DNA of 64,000 bases from Pterois miles (Eukaryota; Chordata; Actinopteri; Perciformes; Scorpaenidae). The stretch covers positions 1,630,501 through 1,694,500 of the forward strand of contig CAMQGK010000147.1 in NCBI GenBank assembly GCA_947000775.1. Direction: 5' to 3'. The notes under the pieces were generated by a model that saw nothing but the letters and a program-made list of their open reading frames with translations, was not told the origin of the DNA and did not search any database. This document shows, piece after piece, positions 24,401 through 33,600 of this stretch; the first letter of the stretch is position 1; every line of letters begins with the position of its first letter. The position numbers and the translations under genes were made by a program.

Positions 24401-26292
24401 CTGATGGGACATCAGTAAAATAGTATAGCACGCCTGCATGTACAAGATCTGTGGTTGCATTGCTACAGCATGGATGACTCACCTGGGTAATAGCATTATT
24501 GGAGTTACTGGTCTTCACAGTTGCCAGGACTTTTTGTTTTTCCCAAAGCCAGAAGATCAGTGTCCACTCCGGGCCACCAGTTTGGCCGATCAGGTACTTG
24601 GAATCAGGGGAAAAAGCCATGCAGACAAACCCTTGAACAAGCACGTCTCCTGCTGTCAGAACTTTTCTCTTTCTGCCCTGCTCATGCTGCAGGTCGAACA
24701 CTGTGATGGTGGCCTTCTCACCACACTCTGACACTGCCAGGTAACGCCGGTTGGCACTGATGGCAAGAGCATGCATGCCCTGGCTTTCCCTTGAGCCTGT
24801 AGAGACAACAGGAATACGATGACAAACAACTAACTTCATATGACTAATACCAGAGGTGGGACCAAGTCATTGTTTTGCAAATAACAGTACATGTCCACAG
24901 GGTCATTTATGTTTTTTTTAAATCACGAGGGATCACCTCCCTTCCCAGCGTTGGACACTTGGTGGGCCACCACTAGACACCAGGCACTGGGTACCTGACT
25001 GGATGAACACTTGTCCTCATAGGCTGCTGCCCCCAGCTGTCAAACCAGAACCAAAATGGAAACTTTCTTCTCTTATATTACTGAAATGTGTTTCTGAAAA
25101 CACTTTATGCAAGAAATAACCCATGCTAGTTGTATCTATATATGAGTTTGGTTGTATGTATATAAATATGAACCCCCCACCCACACCCCTTTTTTGTTAC
25201 CCCCCTAAGGAAGCAATGTTAGTACGAAGCAGAAATGCATGAAGAAATGTGAAATCAAACGCATGAATGATGTAAAAAGAAAAGACGATAAATAAGTTTG
25301 GGGAAATAAATAATAAATTATGGGTGAAATGCTGAGGGAAAATCATTTACAAATAAATGCTGAAACACAAATAAATACACTTAAATAAGTATAACATCTT
25401 TTTAAATACAAAAATGCATAAATAAAAATCTGAAAATGCAAAAATAAAATCGATTTTAAAAAATTACAATAATACATACATAAATAAATAAATAAAAGCG
25501 TATAATAAACAAAAGAGTAAATAAATACGGGAATTAACATAAAGGTAAATAAATACAAAAACAAATTAAAGCACAAATATCAATTTATGTCAGCAGTTAT
25601 AAATTATTTTTAATATGCTGCTGTCTTTTTATGTCCCTTTTAAGGTATGTGTATTTTTTAACCTTAAATAAAATAAAAAATAAAAATTGGAAAATAAAAT
25701 GCAAGTTGCAATAATATTTCCCAAAATTAAACAGTCCCGAGTTTTACAGGGATTCAGCAATAAATAACCGTTAGTAATTCAGTTTGTTCGGGTCAGTTAT
25801 TTCCCCAGGAGTGACTCCTCTTCCCAAACTAATTAATAACGGATATCTCGGCCAGTTGATCGTCTGAGCACATACTTTTATAATAACATGGGCTAGTTTT
25901 TCATCTTTGTTTTGGGGGAAGGTATCAAGTATTTTATAGTCAAAAGATTCAAGTCCAAGTGAAGTTATTTGCGTCCAAGTCAAGTCTAAATACATTAGTT
26001 TGTAGTTCGAGTCTGACTAAGAGGCCGACCACCTGATCCAACCCTAAACAGGAACTCACTGATGGGTACAACATTAGCAAGGTAGCCTACTTTAATTCCT
26101 CAAAAGAGACGGTTCATAATAAAAAATAAACTTACCTGGAATGAACCTCTGGCATTTCTTGGCGGTGTTGTAGCACACACAGCTGTTTCCGCAGGGGAAA
26201 ACGACCGTTTGTTCATCCAGGAAACACAAGTTGTTACTAACACCTGTCCGTAGACCGAAGATGAAGTGAGACTGCGCGACAACAGCGGCCAT
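6890..26292 (-). CDS. cfap57: cilia- and flagella-associated protein 57 (CFAP57/WDR65), 21 exons
   Basis: Exons, 5' to 3': 26292-26136, 24796-24483, 24400-24141, 22623-22433, 22350-22198, 21773-21631, 20684-20519, 20409-20296, 18306-18094, 17417-17244, 15621-15460, 14593-14438, 14023-13930, 13844-13654, 13548-13375, 13271-13113, 12376-12233, 12000-11884, 8271-8137, 7403-7260, 7081-6890. All join GT-AG and in phase, totalling 3,553 nt. Removing one surplus base in exon 4 gives 1,183 residues, a little shorter than the human protein (about 1,250 from memory). Residues 1 to about 665 form WD40-type beta-propellers with motifs such as WLWEKQKV, RIWNYETK and AVYEWNTQTGKRE. Residues about 675-1160 are charged coiled coil (EYQLRLKDM, GETGVMTQK, INELRQEL). 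The family belongs to the ciliary axoneme, linked to inner dynein arm assembly. The start MAAVVAQSHFIFGLRT matches the family N-terminus. Confidence 0.95.
7404..8136 (-). other. CFAP57 intron 19
   Basis: An ordinary intron with a GTGAGT donor at 8136-8131. I see no second gene or clear repeat. The overlapping open frames at 7814-8035 and 7896-8210 are shadows. Confidence 0.6.
8330..11430. repeat. AT-rich 38-bp minisatellite filling CFAP57 intron 18
   Basis: These are the same degenerate units as at 1-2275 (GACATACTATACTATGAC, T-run, TTTCATGAAA). They occupy most of the 3.6-kb intron between exons 18 and 19. A short unique stretch near 9950-10190 interrupts the array. The part from about 10692 rightward is the sister copy of 2276-2880. 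Confidence 0.88.
11431..11883 (-). other. CFAP57 intron 18, non-array part
   Basis: A unique-looking stretch between the minisatellite and exon 18, duplicated at about 2870-3334. It carries no coding signal. Position 11883 is the first base of the GTGAGT donor. Confidence 0.6.
12377..13112 (-). other. CFAP57 intron 16, holding part of an AGGGCTGTCA-type repeat
   Basis: Bases of about 12800-13016 match the right half of the common AGGGCTGTCA-ended repeat family, ending in AATCGACAGCCCTAA. The same fragment sits at about 4195-4436 in the duplicated relic, so the insertion predates the duplication. Confidence 0.7.
14064..14223. mobile_element. TTAA-bounded MITE
   Basis: A 160-bp element begins TTAAAGTTAGAGTAGGCAGTT and ends, reversed, TTAAAGCTGGGGTAGGCAGTT, giving inverted ends of about 30 bp with TTAA at each edge. 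It lies in CFAP57 intron 12. A longer relative lies at 51050-51915. Confidence 0.72.
14727..15382. mobile_element. AGGGCTGTCA-ended hAT-like MITE
   Basis: A copy of the window's most frequent repeat. It has GGGCTGTCA at the left edge and TGACAGCTCTA at the right. The interior carries CCCTTGACCTCTGACCTC, ACAGACATGCCCACTTTATG and GTTGGGCTGCAGTTTG. Other copies or fragments lie at 17440, 18710, 20985, 28785, 33481, 35415, 40195, 48095 and 58205. Confidence 0.8.
15412..15459. repeat. (CAGA)n microsatellite abutting a splice donor
   Basis: About twelve CAGA units end directly at the CFAP57 exon 11 donor. On the minus strand intron 11 opens GTGTCTGTCTGTC, so the microsatellite itself supplies the intron's first bases. 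Confidence 0.9.
15646..16283 (-). repeat. retroviral 3' LTR
   Basis: On the minus strand the sequence opens TGTTGG directly after the polypurine tract and closes CCTAACA, a short inverted pair of the usual TG...CA type, over 638 bp. Two AATAAAAGGCC-type signals occur (near 15780 and 15880). A G-rich homopolymer lies at 15906-15928, and a CTTT-tailed retroelement end is embedded near 16035-16100. The 3' edge is only 24 nt from the exon 11 splice acceptor. Confidence 0.75.
16445..17158 (-). pseudogene. endogenous retroviral Env transmembrane-subunit fragment
   Basis: An open frame of 237 codons. The first 50 or so residues look unrelated. From about residue 90 it shows retroviral TM architecture: a leucine-rich helical segment, the conserved QNRMGLDYVLASQGGLC region, a CX6CC motif (CTVIGDHCC), and near the C-terminus a hydrophobic membrane anchor rich in I, L and F. 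The CX6CC form is typical of gamma-type envelopes. The surface subunit and the rest of the virus are missing. It is an old genomic remnant, and the frame staying open may be chance or recent insertion. Confidence 0.85.
17440..17902. mobile_element. AGGGCTGTCA-family repeat, 5'-truncated copy
   Basis: It shares the GGATCCCTTGACCTCTGA, ACAGACATGCCCACTTTATG and GTTGGGCTGCAGTTTGCC segments with the copy at 14727 and ends near TGACAGTCCCAGT. It lies in CFAP57 intron 9. Confidence 0.7.
18710..19070. mobile_element. AGGGCTGTCA-ended hAT-like MITE nested in the foldback element
   Basis: Starts TAGGGCTGTCAAAC and ends TTTGACAGCCCTA, giving clear inverted ends. It splits the left arm of the foldback element. 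I could not see a convincing 8-bp target duplication here. Confidence 0.75.
19138..19179. repeat. perfect 17-bp hairpin at the foldback centre
   Basis: TTATGTGACTTTGGTGA, an 8-nt spacer, then its exact reverse complement. The same central hairpin, diverged, occurs near 29866-29912 and 60010-60055. Confidence 0.85.
19535..20167 (+). mobile_element. Tc1-like transposon, internally deleted
   Basis: The left end TACAGGTGCTGGTCATAT is mirrored at the right by ATATGACCAGCACCTGTA, with inverted repeats continuing for about 60 bp with small differences. At 633 bp it is far shorter than a full Tc1 element (about 1.6 kb). It retains only the DNA-binding part of the transposase (19852-20076). Confidence 0.88.
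19852..20076 (+). pseudogene. Tc1 transposase N-terminal helix-turn-helix fragment
   Basis: Opens MGKTADLTIVQKMTIDTLHK and includes KEAGCSQSSVSKHI, a classic paired-type helix-turn-helix, followed by the basic GRKRCGRKK linker and RTLERIV. The frame then jumps into the element's 3' end and stops. The DDE catalytic domain is missing, so there is no transposase activity. Confidence 0.88.
20985..21460. mobile_element. AGGGCTGTCA-family repeat
   Basis: Begins TAGAGCTGTCAAAGTTAA and ends TTGATTCACAGCCTTA. It lies in CFAP57 intron 6 and is shorter than the copy at 14727 because its middle is missing. Confidence 0.68.
22433..22623 (-). CDS. cfap57: CFAP57 exon 4 with apparent +1 frameshift
   Basis: The exon reads ILSYSKGFACSLGSGTVCLF and then meets TGA at 22478-22476. 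One base over, the frame continues FEKSEEDGYRRSREIR into exon 5. Both halves match the expected family sequence, so the run of six T (plus-strand A run 22478-22483) should be five. Splice phases on either side agree only if one base is dropped. This is either a homopolymer consensus error or a real loss-of-function allele. The rest of the gene shows no decay, which favours the former. Confidence 0.88.
22745..23340. repeat. interspersed repeat shared with 37195-37400
   Basis: The segment around AACAGCCAGCAGGGGGCGAC and TCTATGAGAAAATGAGCCTA is matched in reverse orientation at 37195-37400 (GCCCCCTGCTGGCCATTAG). It lies in CFAP57 intron 3 and includes a short AGT-repeat tract near 23217-23240. 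I see no coding capacity. Confidence 0.55.
23341..24140 (-). other. CFAP57 intron 3, remaining part
   Basis: Includes an AT-only stretch at about 23595-23650. I see nothing else recognisable. The small open frames at 23378-23578 and 23712-23909 look like noise. Confidence 0.5.
25165..25740. repeat. AAATAAATA-rich element fragment in CFAP57 intron 1
   Basis: It shares TACGAAGCAGAAATGCATGA and the AATAAGTTTGGGGAAATAAA-like segment with copies at 27330-27630 and 31500-31735, and its AAATA-rich interior with 5690-6526. The 77-codon frame on the minus strand here is low-complexity. Confidence 0.6.
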
Positions 26293-26760
26293 TTCTCAGT
26301 GGTTTTACGGTTTTTAAGCGGCGAACAAACTTTAAAGTTGTAAATCAAATCAACAAAAACTCTCCGCAAATAAACAACATACATTCATTTAGTGTGGAAA
26401 GTCAAACAGGAGAACACCCGACACACCAGGTATACCAGTAGTGTGATTAGAGTCTCGTCGCCAGGCAACATGGGATATCTCGCGAGAACTTGAGAACTCG
26501 CACCGTTTTTTTTTTTTTTTGTTTTTTTTTTGGGTTTTTTTTGCCTACGTGTCTCCATCCACCATATCATGCAGCGTTCGCCTGTTTCCTCCGTTTCTTT
26601 ATCATTTCCCGGACGAAGTACCACAAATTACTTCGGAAACTGTGTCTCAGTTGTTTTCCCTCTAATTCAGGAAGTCCACTACTTCTTAATGAAGTCTCGC
26701 GATATTTCGAGGGTTACCTAGCGACGCAGCTCAACCAACAGAGCTCTGTGCTGTACTTAC
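26293..26760. promoter_or_regulatory. CFAP57 promoter region with X-box and BANP-type motifs
   Basis: On the plus strand GTCGCCAGGCAAC (26457-26469) fits the RFX X-box consensus GTNRCC-N-RGYAAC exactly, 165 bp upstream of the CFAP57 ATG. TCTCGCGAGA (26478-26487), a palindrome known as a CpG-promoter element bound by BANP, is 8 bp away. A diverged pair, TCTCGCGATA (26695-26704) and GTTACCTAGCGAC (26713-26725), follows in mirror order. RFX factors drive ciliary genes, which fits CFAP57. Factor binding is inferred. Confidence 0.7.
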
Positions 26761-27056
26761 AGTTAGTATTTTGAGCTATTCAGCTTTCCTTACTCGAATA
26801 TTATCATATATTATCGTATTATACTGCTACTTTATAATTATACCGCTTTGTCTCAAACATACTCCATTGTATTTTGTTCCTGCAGTAACGTTGCACATGT
26901 TTAATTTGTATATTGTATATCATTTCATTTTTATTCTAAACCAAAAATTGTATCTTGCACAGTAATGGGGCTAATGTATGCAGTATGTTATTTCATGTTT
27001 AGGTTTTATATTTTTATGTTAGTTGTAGTTGTATAATAATATTCTTTATATTGTAT

Positions 27057-27059
<3 letters not shown>

Positions 27060-27105
<46 letters not shown>
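27060..27105. repeat. (TA)n microsatellite
   Basis: About 22 TA units directly upstream of a TATACTGAATT sequence, in the gap between CFAP57 and EFCC1. Confidence 0.95.
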
Positions 27106-27329
27106 TGAATTTCTCTAGTGTTGATATGTAGATTTTATTTACTGTTCCGGTGTATTGCCTGGATAACCTACTGCTATCTATCTATCTATTTCTGCATTTA
27201 TTAGAAAGTCATACTAGTTACTATACAAAATCATTTGATGAAATAGATGCATCGTCACAGATTACTGGCCAACATTAAATAAAGTCCTCATTTTGAAAGA
27301 GGGAAGAGTAGATTTGTGCAAGTAGAAGT

Positions 27330-27630
27330 AAATAATGTGATAAATAAGTTTGGGGAAATAAATAAGGGTGAAATTCTAAGGGTAAATCATGCATCAGTAA
27401 TTAAATGCTTAAACACAGAAACAAATGCATACACATAAAAACAATTAAAAAAGCAAAAATAAATATGTATAAAGACTAATGCAGAGTAAATAAATACAAA
27501 AGCAAATTAAAACAAATATCAATTTGTCACCTTTAATCAATTATTTTTATTATTATTATTGCTACTTTAATTGGCATATTTATTGATTTATCAAGTCATT
27601 TATTTAATCATTTATTTTAGATCTTGGCAG
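27330..27630. repeat. AAATAAATA-rich element fragment
   Basis: It carries the AATAAGTTTGGGGAAATAAA segment and the ATCAATTTGTCACCTTTAAT-like segment seen in the copy at 5690-6526. No ends were defined. Confidence 0.6.
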
Positions 27631-27867
27631 GATAGCGATCTAACATTTAACAACTAACACCTAACAAAGTGTCATCTTGGTGCATCATGCTGCCTGACGT
27701 GTTCGATGGCGAGTTGTTTTCTTATGCCCGCTACGTGGACGTGGATCAGTTTGTTTGAGTTGGCCACAATGGGAGTTAAGACATTTACTTTTCACTGGCA
27801 TAAATGAAAAATCACAAAGGCGTTATGTCAAAGTCTTTAATGACATGACTCAATAACACAAATGAGT

Positions 27868-28222
27868 GGTTTTGCATCTGAGGTTCTAACCTGAAGACAC
27901 TGACAATGCAACTAATCCATCTAATGTGAACAAGTTTCATAATGCTCACACTGTGGGAACACATTTCCCCCTTGGAGATGATAAAGTCTTTCTAATTTTG
28001 TTTGTCCTGTGATCAGCCATAGTTGGCGTGTACCACCTTCTTGTGTCAGACACAAACAAACTGGCAGCTCACATTAAAAAAGACACTACTGTAATTATTT
28101 GACCTGTTATAGTAAATTGATGCCTGGTCCATTTAGCGGTTCTGAACAGGCTAAGCCTGTATGGTTAAGGCTCACAGAGACCAAAACTTATGATGCATTT
28201 GGGCAACACTTGTCCCCTCCTA
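27868..28222 (+). repeat. source copy of the segment duplicated at 4606-4960
   Basis: It matches 4606-4960 from TTTTGCATCTGAGG to CACTTGTCCCCTC in the same orientation, then the two diverge. No coding signal is apparent. Confidence 0.88.
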
Positions 28223-28776
28223 TGCTGGTGACCTATAACAAGTCTTACGATATCAAAGTTTGCAGCATATGGTTAACATTCAACCTCATCATATCAAAGA
28301 AAAAACATAAAGCAGGTTAATGGCAAAGATACTGTGTCCATAATATCTAAGAAAAACGGCCATGCGATATGGCCAAAAGCTTTAGAACAAGCAAATACAT
28401 GGACCTTTAGTTTAGTCGTCAAAAAATTAAAAAAAAAAAAGTTTAAGGCTGACTGTCAGTATTTACATGCTTTTTCATTGGTCCAGTTCATGTGATTCAT
28501 ATACCGCTTATAGATGAGTACCTGAATACAAATACCTGGTAGATACCAAGTAATGTTTCCCAACATTTCTGACTTTAATGAATGAACCACCTGAATGCAC
28601 CATTACTCATCACTTTGATCAAATGTAGGCTGCACTTCTCTGTTCACTTTGCAGAAGCTTTTGTAATGATACAACCTTGTTTAATGTACATTTGATCTTG
28701 ATATGCACTTTTAGATGAATGATGCACATGCCTTTAAATTCTATCAGGGATGTTGTTGACCTGTTGACCAGTGGAG
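28223..28776. other. unassigned intergenic sequence
   Basis: I see no exon, splice-phased frame or clear repeat here. The short frame at 28099-28320 overlaps the duplicated segment and has no support. Confidence 0.5.
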
Positions 28777-28784
28777 GTCAATAC

Positions 28785-29148
28785 TAGGGCTGTCAATTCA
28801 TTGAAATATTTGTTGTGATTAATCATATTTTTATCCATAGTTAATTGTGCATAATCGCAAATTAATCACACTTTATTTATTTGTTCAAAATGGACCTTAA
28901 AAGGATTTGTCAAGTATTTAACACTCTAATGAACATGGGAGTGGGTAAATATGCTGCTTTATCCAAATGTAAATATATATATATTTATTTTTAGAAATCC
29001 ATTAATAACAAAATACAGTTTTTCTTTAGGTTCTCTAGCTCATATGATGTCAGTATCTTCACTCTAGTTTTAAAACTACATGATTGCGTTAATGTGTTAA
29101 AGTCATTAGTGGTGTTAAAATGAATTTGCATTAACTTTGACAGCCCTA
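28785..29148. mobile_element. AGGGCTGTCA-ended hAT-like MITE with target-site duplication
   Basis: Starts TAGGGCTGTCAATTC and ends TTTGACAGCCCTA. It is flanked by GTCAATAC (28777-28784) and GTCTATAC (29149-29156), an 8-bp duplication with one mismatch, which supports a hAT origin for this family. Confidence 0.82.
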
Positions 29149-29559
29149 GTCTATACATTTCACAGACTACTTTATGCCCCTTTAAGGTTTAGCTTATTTC
29201 AACATTTTCACATTCAGAACTCGTGTTGTTGGGCGGGTAGGGGGGTCGGGGTGATCCATGTTTGGATCATGAATGTATGAAAACCCTGAGAAACAAAAAT
29301 TGTCATCCATTTTCTAAGTCTGATCTAAATAGTTTTCTCTCCTGTGTTTATGAGATAAAGGTACAACTGATAACTATCAGGCACTAGATTGTCGCTCCAC
29401 GTTCCATTGCTTTTACTTTACAACAAGTCATTGCCTGTTCTTACAGTCAATGTCATTTTCATCACATTTGTCTGTTTTGTCCACAATAACTAATGAGAAA
29501 GAGATACCTTCTGATACCAATGTCGTCATACTGCTGGCTCACAAGCCTGAAATGATCAA

Positions 29560-30306
29560 TTCATGTAATAGTCAGCACGCCACCTGCTTGGAGAAACAGA
29601 CAGGAATTACCATGTGGAAGTAAAGCAATGTACTGCTGTGGACGGGACTGGCAGCTTAAAGAATCAGTATCAGTTTAAGAGTACGGTATATTTAGAATAT
29701 TTTCACCACTTTATGCTGCCATCAGACAGCCTCTGACAGGGAAATTAAGCCTCTGTGTTCATCTACGTTCTCACCAAAGCCACTGACTCCATTGACAAAA
29801 AATCTAATTTTAACTCGCAGAGCACGAGAGTTGCTGGTCTACCGCTGATCAGTTAGTTTGTGCTGTTGTGTGACTTTGATGAATCTGAACTAACCAAAGT
29901 CACACAATAACAACAACTGGCACCAGTAGACCAGCAACCCTTGTGTTTTGCAAGGTAATATTACTGTTTTGTCAATGGAGTCTGGTTTCTTTGATGAGAG
30001 CACTGATAACATCTTCAGTTCCCCGCTGGAAACACAGAATGTATAGCTGTCTTATGACAAGGTAAACCGGCAAAAATATTCTAAATATTGTGTACAGTTG
30101 AGCTGATATAGGTTGTTTTACGTCTCTAAAATCTGTTTTGCTGCTGCCTCTTTCCACAGCTTCACATTTCTTTGCTTTTGTGCTGCAAGTCCTGTCTGTT
30201 TCTACAAACTGGGGAGGTGCAGACCATCATCTACTGTAGGCAACACACCTACTATGAATAAGTACCTCATACAACCCCTCATCAAGACACCTGAACTATC
30301 CCTTTA
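29560..30306. mobile_element. foldback element, second copy
   Basis: It has the same arms as 18357-20234: GTCAGCACGCCACC and GCAAAGCAATGTACTG... on the left, TCATCTACTGTAGG and TACCTCATACAACCCC on the right, around a TGTGACTTTG/CAAAGTCACA centre. The right end CTATCCCTTTAA is intact and the left end is truncated. Confidence 0.72.
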
Positions 30307-30654
30307 AGTCATACACGCAGGAAAGAAAACAACTTAGATCAGATTTAGAAAATGCATCGCCAGAATTTAGTCTCCTCTCAGGGCTTCCGTCTGAAAGAGT
30401 TATGTGCAATTAAAAATCTTGGAAAAAAACATGTGCATGCATGAATTTCCTTAATATGTAGTAAAGCCCTTTGCTATGCTAATTAACATTCTAGGCTAAT
30501 ATCCCCTTATAGATAATAGGGTCTGAGGAGTATATAAGCTAAAATATAATACAATATACACATCAATCAGCTTGTTCTTTGACCACTGTTGAGCTTTCAG
30601 TGTTCTCTAGAAAGGCTGTAGGAGTGTCGCTGGTCCAGCAGGAGGCAGTCTGGA

Positions 30655-33600
30655 TTAGCAGGAGATAATGAGGGCGTTCAGAGACTGCTGACTCTGCGTT
30701 TGCTCCAGAGGTCCACCAGTAGACAGGATCTCGCAGGCAGCCAGTTCATGATAGAGCGCATTGAGCACCTCCAGAATGTGGGCTTTCCCTGTACAAAAAC
30801 ACAACAGATGTGACCACAGAGGGAATCATGTTTCACACGACCCGGCGAGAATTTAATTTAATTCTCTGCCTTGAGTAACTGTAAATTTTCATCATCACAT
30901 TTCACAGGACTCGTATTGATTTTATTGGGCATGTGAGCTCCACTAACCGTGTTGTGGGTCGCTGCAGGACCCCAAAGTGCTGAGCAAGATTTTCCCGAGA
31001 GACCTCCGCGAGACGTTCTGAAACAAGAGAGCTATTCTCAGATGACTCCCAGCAATTAACAGGCACTTCAACAGGCTTGTAAGCGTCTTGTAACCTCAGA
31101 GGCTCGCACACATGTTCAGCAACTGAAATTAATTTGCTCTCAGATCTATAATCAATCCCAGTGTTGGGGTCAGGTCACAGAAGAATGGACAGAAATTCAT
31201 CTAATTCCTATGAAAGATTAGACATCTGTTGGCTGATTCAACAGGTCAAAGTGGACTTTTAATGTCCATATGGAGGTTTGTCTCTGAACAATGCTCATGA
31301 ATACTTTCAGTTTGCCTTTCTTTCTGATGTCTGACCAGAAAATTAATTCCAGTGTAGCGTGCAACCCAACAAAATGATTTTTAATTGTTTTCAGTTTCAT
31401 TAAAGCGTTTTAGTTCACATTAACAGTTTTTTTTACAGGATTTTACAATGTGCTAAAATTCAAAACAATATGTCTGGGCCTTAAAATGGCATTATTACTG
31501 GCCAACATTAAGTAAAGTCTTCATTTTGAATGAGGGAACAGTAGATAAGTGCAAGTAGAAGTAAATAATGTGACCAGATGTTTTTGTAGGCCAGTGGAAG
31601 GAGTGAAAGGACAGCACATGTGCTGTATTCGAGATAAAGTCTTAATGTGAGTACGAAGCAGAAATGCATGAAGAAATGTGAAATCAAATTGGTGAAATAA
31701 ATAAGGTGTGAAATGCTAAGGGGAAATGATGCATAAATCCATCCATCCATCGTCAACCGCTTATCCCGTTAGGGGTCGCGGGGGGACTGGAGCTGATCCC
31801 AGTTGGCAGTGGGCGAAGGCGGGTTCACCCTGGACAGGTCACCAGTCCATCGCAGGGCACATAGAGACAGACAACATATAGACAGACAACCATTCACGCT
31901 CACATCCACACCTACGGGCAATTTAAAGTCATCAATTAACCTAAACAGCATGTCTTTGGACTTAGGGGAGGAAGCCGGAGTACCCGGAGAAAACCCACGC
32001 TTACATTGGGACAACATGCAAACTCCACACAGAAGAGTCCCAAGCTGGAATTGAACCTGCAACCCTCTTACTGTGAGGCAACAGCGCTAACCATAATATG
32101 CATAATATGCAGGAGCATCCTGACTGGGACACTGCTCCTAAAACCTGAGTGATACCCAACTATAGGCTACAAACTACACAGGTAAACACTTAAATATTAA
32201 CACTAAACACACCACTTTAACCCTGGAATGTTTGGTGGAGTATTATAACCTACTATAGAAGATGCTTCGCCCGGGTATTATAATGATATAGCAATAAAAC
32301 CACGGCTGATTATGACTGACAATATGACATGCTAAAAGAAAAAGTGAGAGACTGCTGAAACCAGCCGACACACACTCCAACATGTGAATAAAAAAGTACT
32401 GGTACTTCTTTTTTTCCACTTCAAGCACTGATCAGGATTGACCTCTGCAGGCAGAACAGCGCAGCTACCCTGTATACTATAGTATAACTGTGACTGACCA
32501 GGTCTCTGAGCTGCTGGAGGAGCTGCAGGATGTCCACAAGTTTCTCTTCCACCAGCGACAGACGAACCCTCTCTGTCTCCAGCATCTGCAACTCCATCTG
32601 CAGCAGCTCCGTCTCCTCGGCCTTCTGCTGCAGCTCCTGCACCAGAGAGTCCTTCATCTGGGAGACACAAGACACACCCGTTACCTCCCCCTGCCAGGCC
32701 TAGGGTCAGGCCTCCCGTTGTGGTTCATCTCACCTTAGCTTATAAAAGTCTCAAATTACAGAAAGAACTTGACTATCTTTGTTATGAATTAATTTAATGT
32801 ACTGAACAAAATGACATGAAACCAAGTACGAAGTATTTGATTTTTTTTTAAACAGCTTTTACATTAAGAGCTGGCCAGAAGTTTAGTTTAAAACATCCAA
32901 AAACTGACATTTTCAACAGATTGTGAAGAGGTTACAGTGTTGACGTGTGATTACATGCACAGTATTGTGTTGCAGAGATATCTACTGAAATGAGCATGCT
33001 AACCAGCTAGCCGCGGCCTATCCTGTCTTGTAATACCAACATGAAACGACCAAGAGGTGGAGCTGCCCCCAGGGCTTGTCAGTCACGTTGAGGTTACAAG
33101 GTAGACCATTTACATTTTGATAGTTTGCATATCGGATTAAATCGAAGGTGGCAGAGACGAGAAAACAATTTGTATTCTTCATTTCCACGAGGAGACAACT
33201 TTAGGAGGAGAGTGTGCAGCAGCTCCAGAAAGAAAATAACTTTGCAATGCAATTAATCAATTATCAAAATAGTTGCACATAAATTTTTACTGGATGAAAT
33301 AATGGATTAAAGGAACAGTGGAACACACTGGAGGAGTTTCTGTTGCAGTAGAAGGCACCTAATCTTACAAACTGCACCTTTAACTGAATCATTTCAACTC
33401 AAAACTGAACGGCTAATGCAGAAACTTTCATGAAATAACTACAGTCACTACTGTGTTTTATCATTCATCTATAATTATTCTAAGGCTGTTAACATGATAA
33501 TGACACAATAATGCAAATATGTTTAAATGCACCTAATTATTCATTATTATTTCTTTAATGCATTAACGCAACTTGTGATTTTTAGGTTGTAGCAAACTCA

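Noticed and set aside
24204..24839. A 211-codon minus-strand open frame over CFAP57 exons 2 and 3
   Set aside because: It begins in true exon 2 coding sequence but reads through intron 2 and then exon 3 in the wrong frame. The spliced exons 24796-24483 and 24400-24141 explain the signal.
26490..26774. A phenylalanine-rich plus-strand frame at the CFAP57 promoter
   Set aside because: The F-run comes from a poly-T tract, and the rest lacks protein character. The interval is better read as promoter.
30902..31111. A 69-codon frame overlapping EFCC1 exon 7
   Set aside because: The exon is real, but in a different frame (NVSRRSLGKILLSTLGS), which joins in phase to exons 6 and 8.
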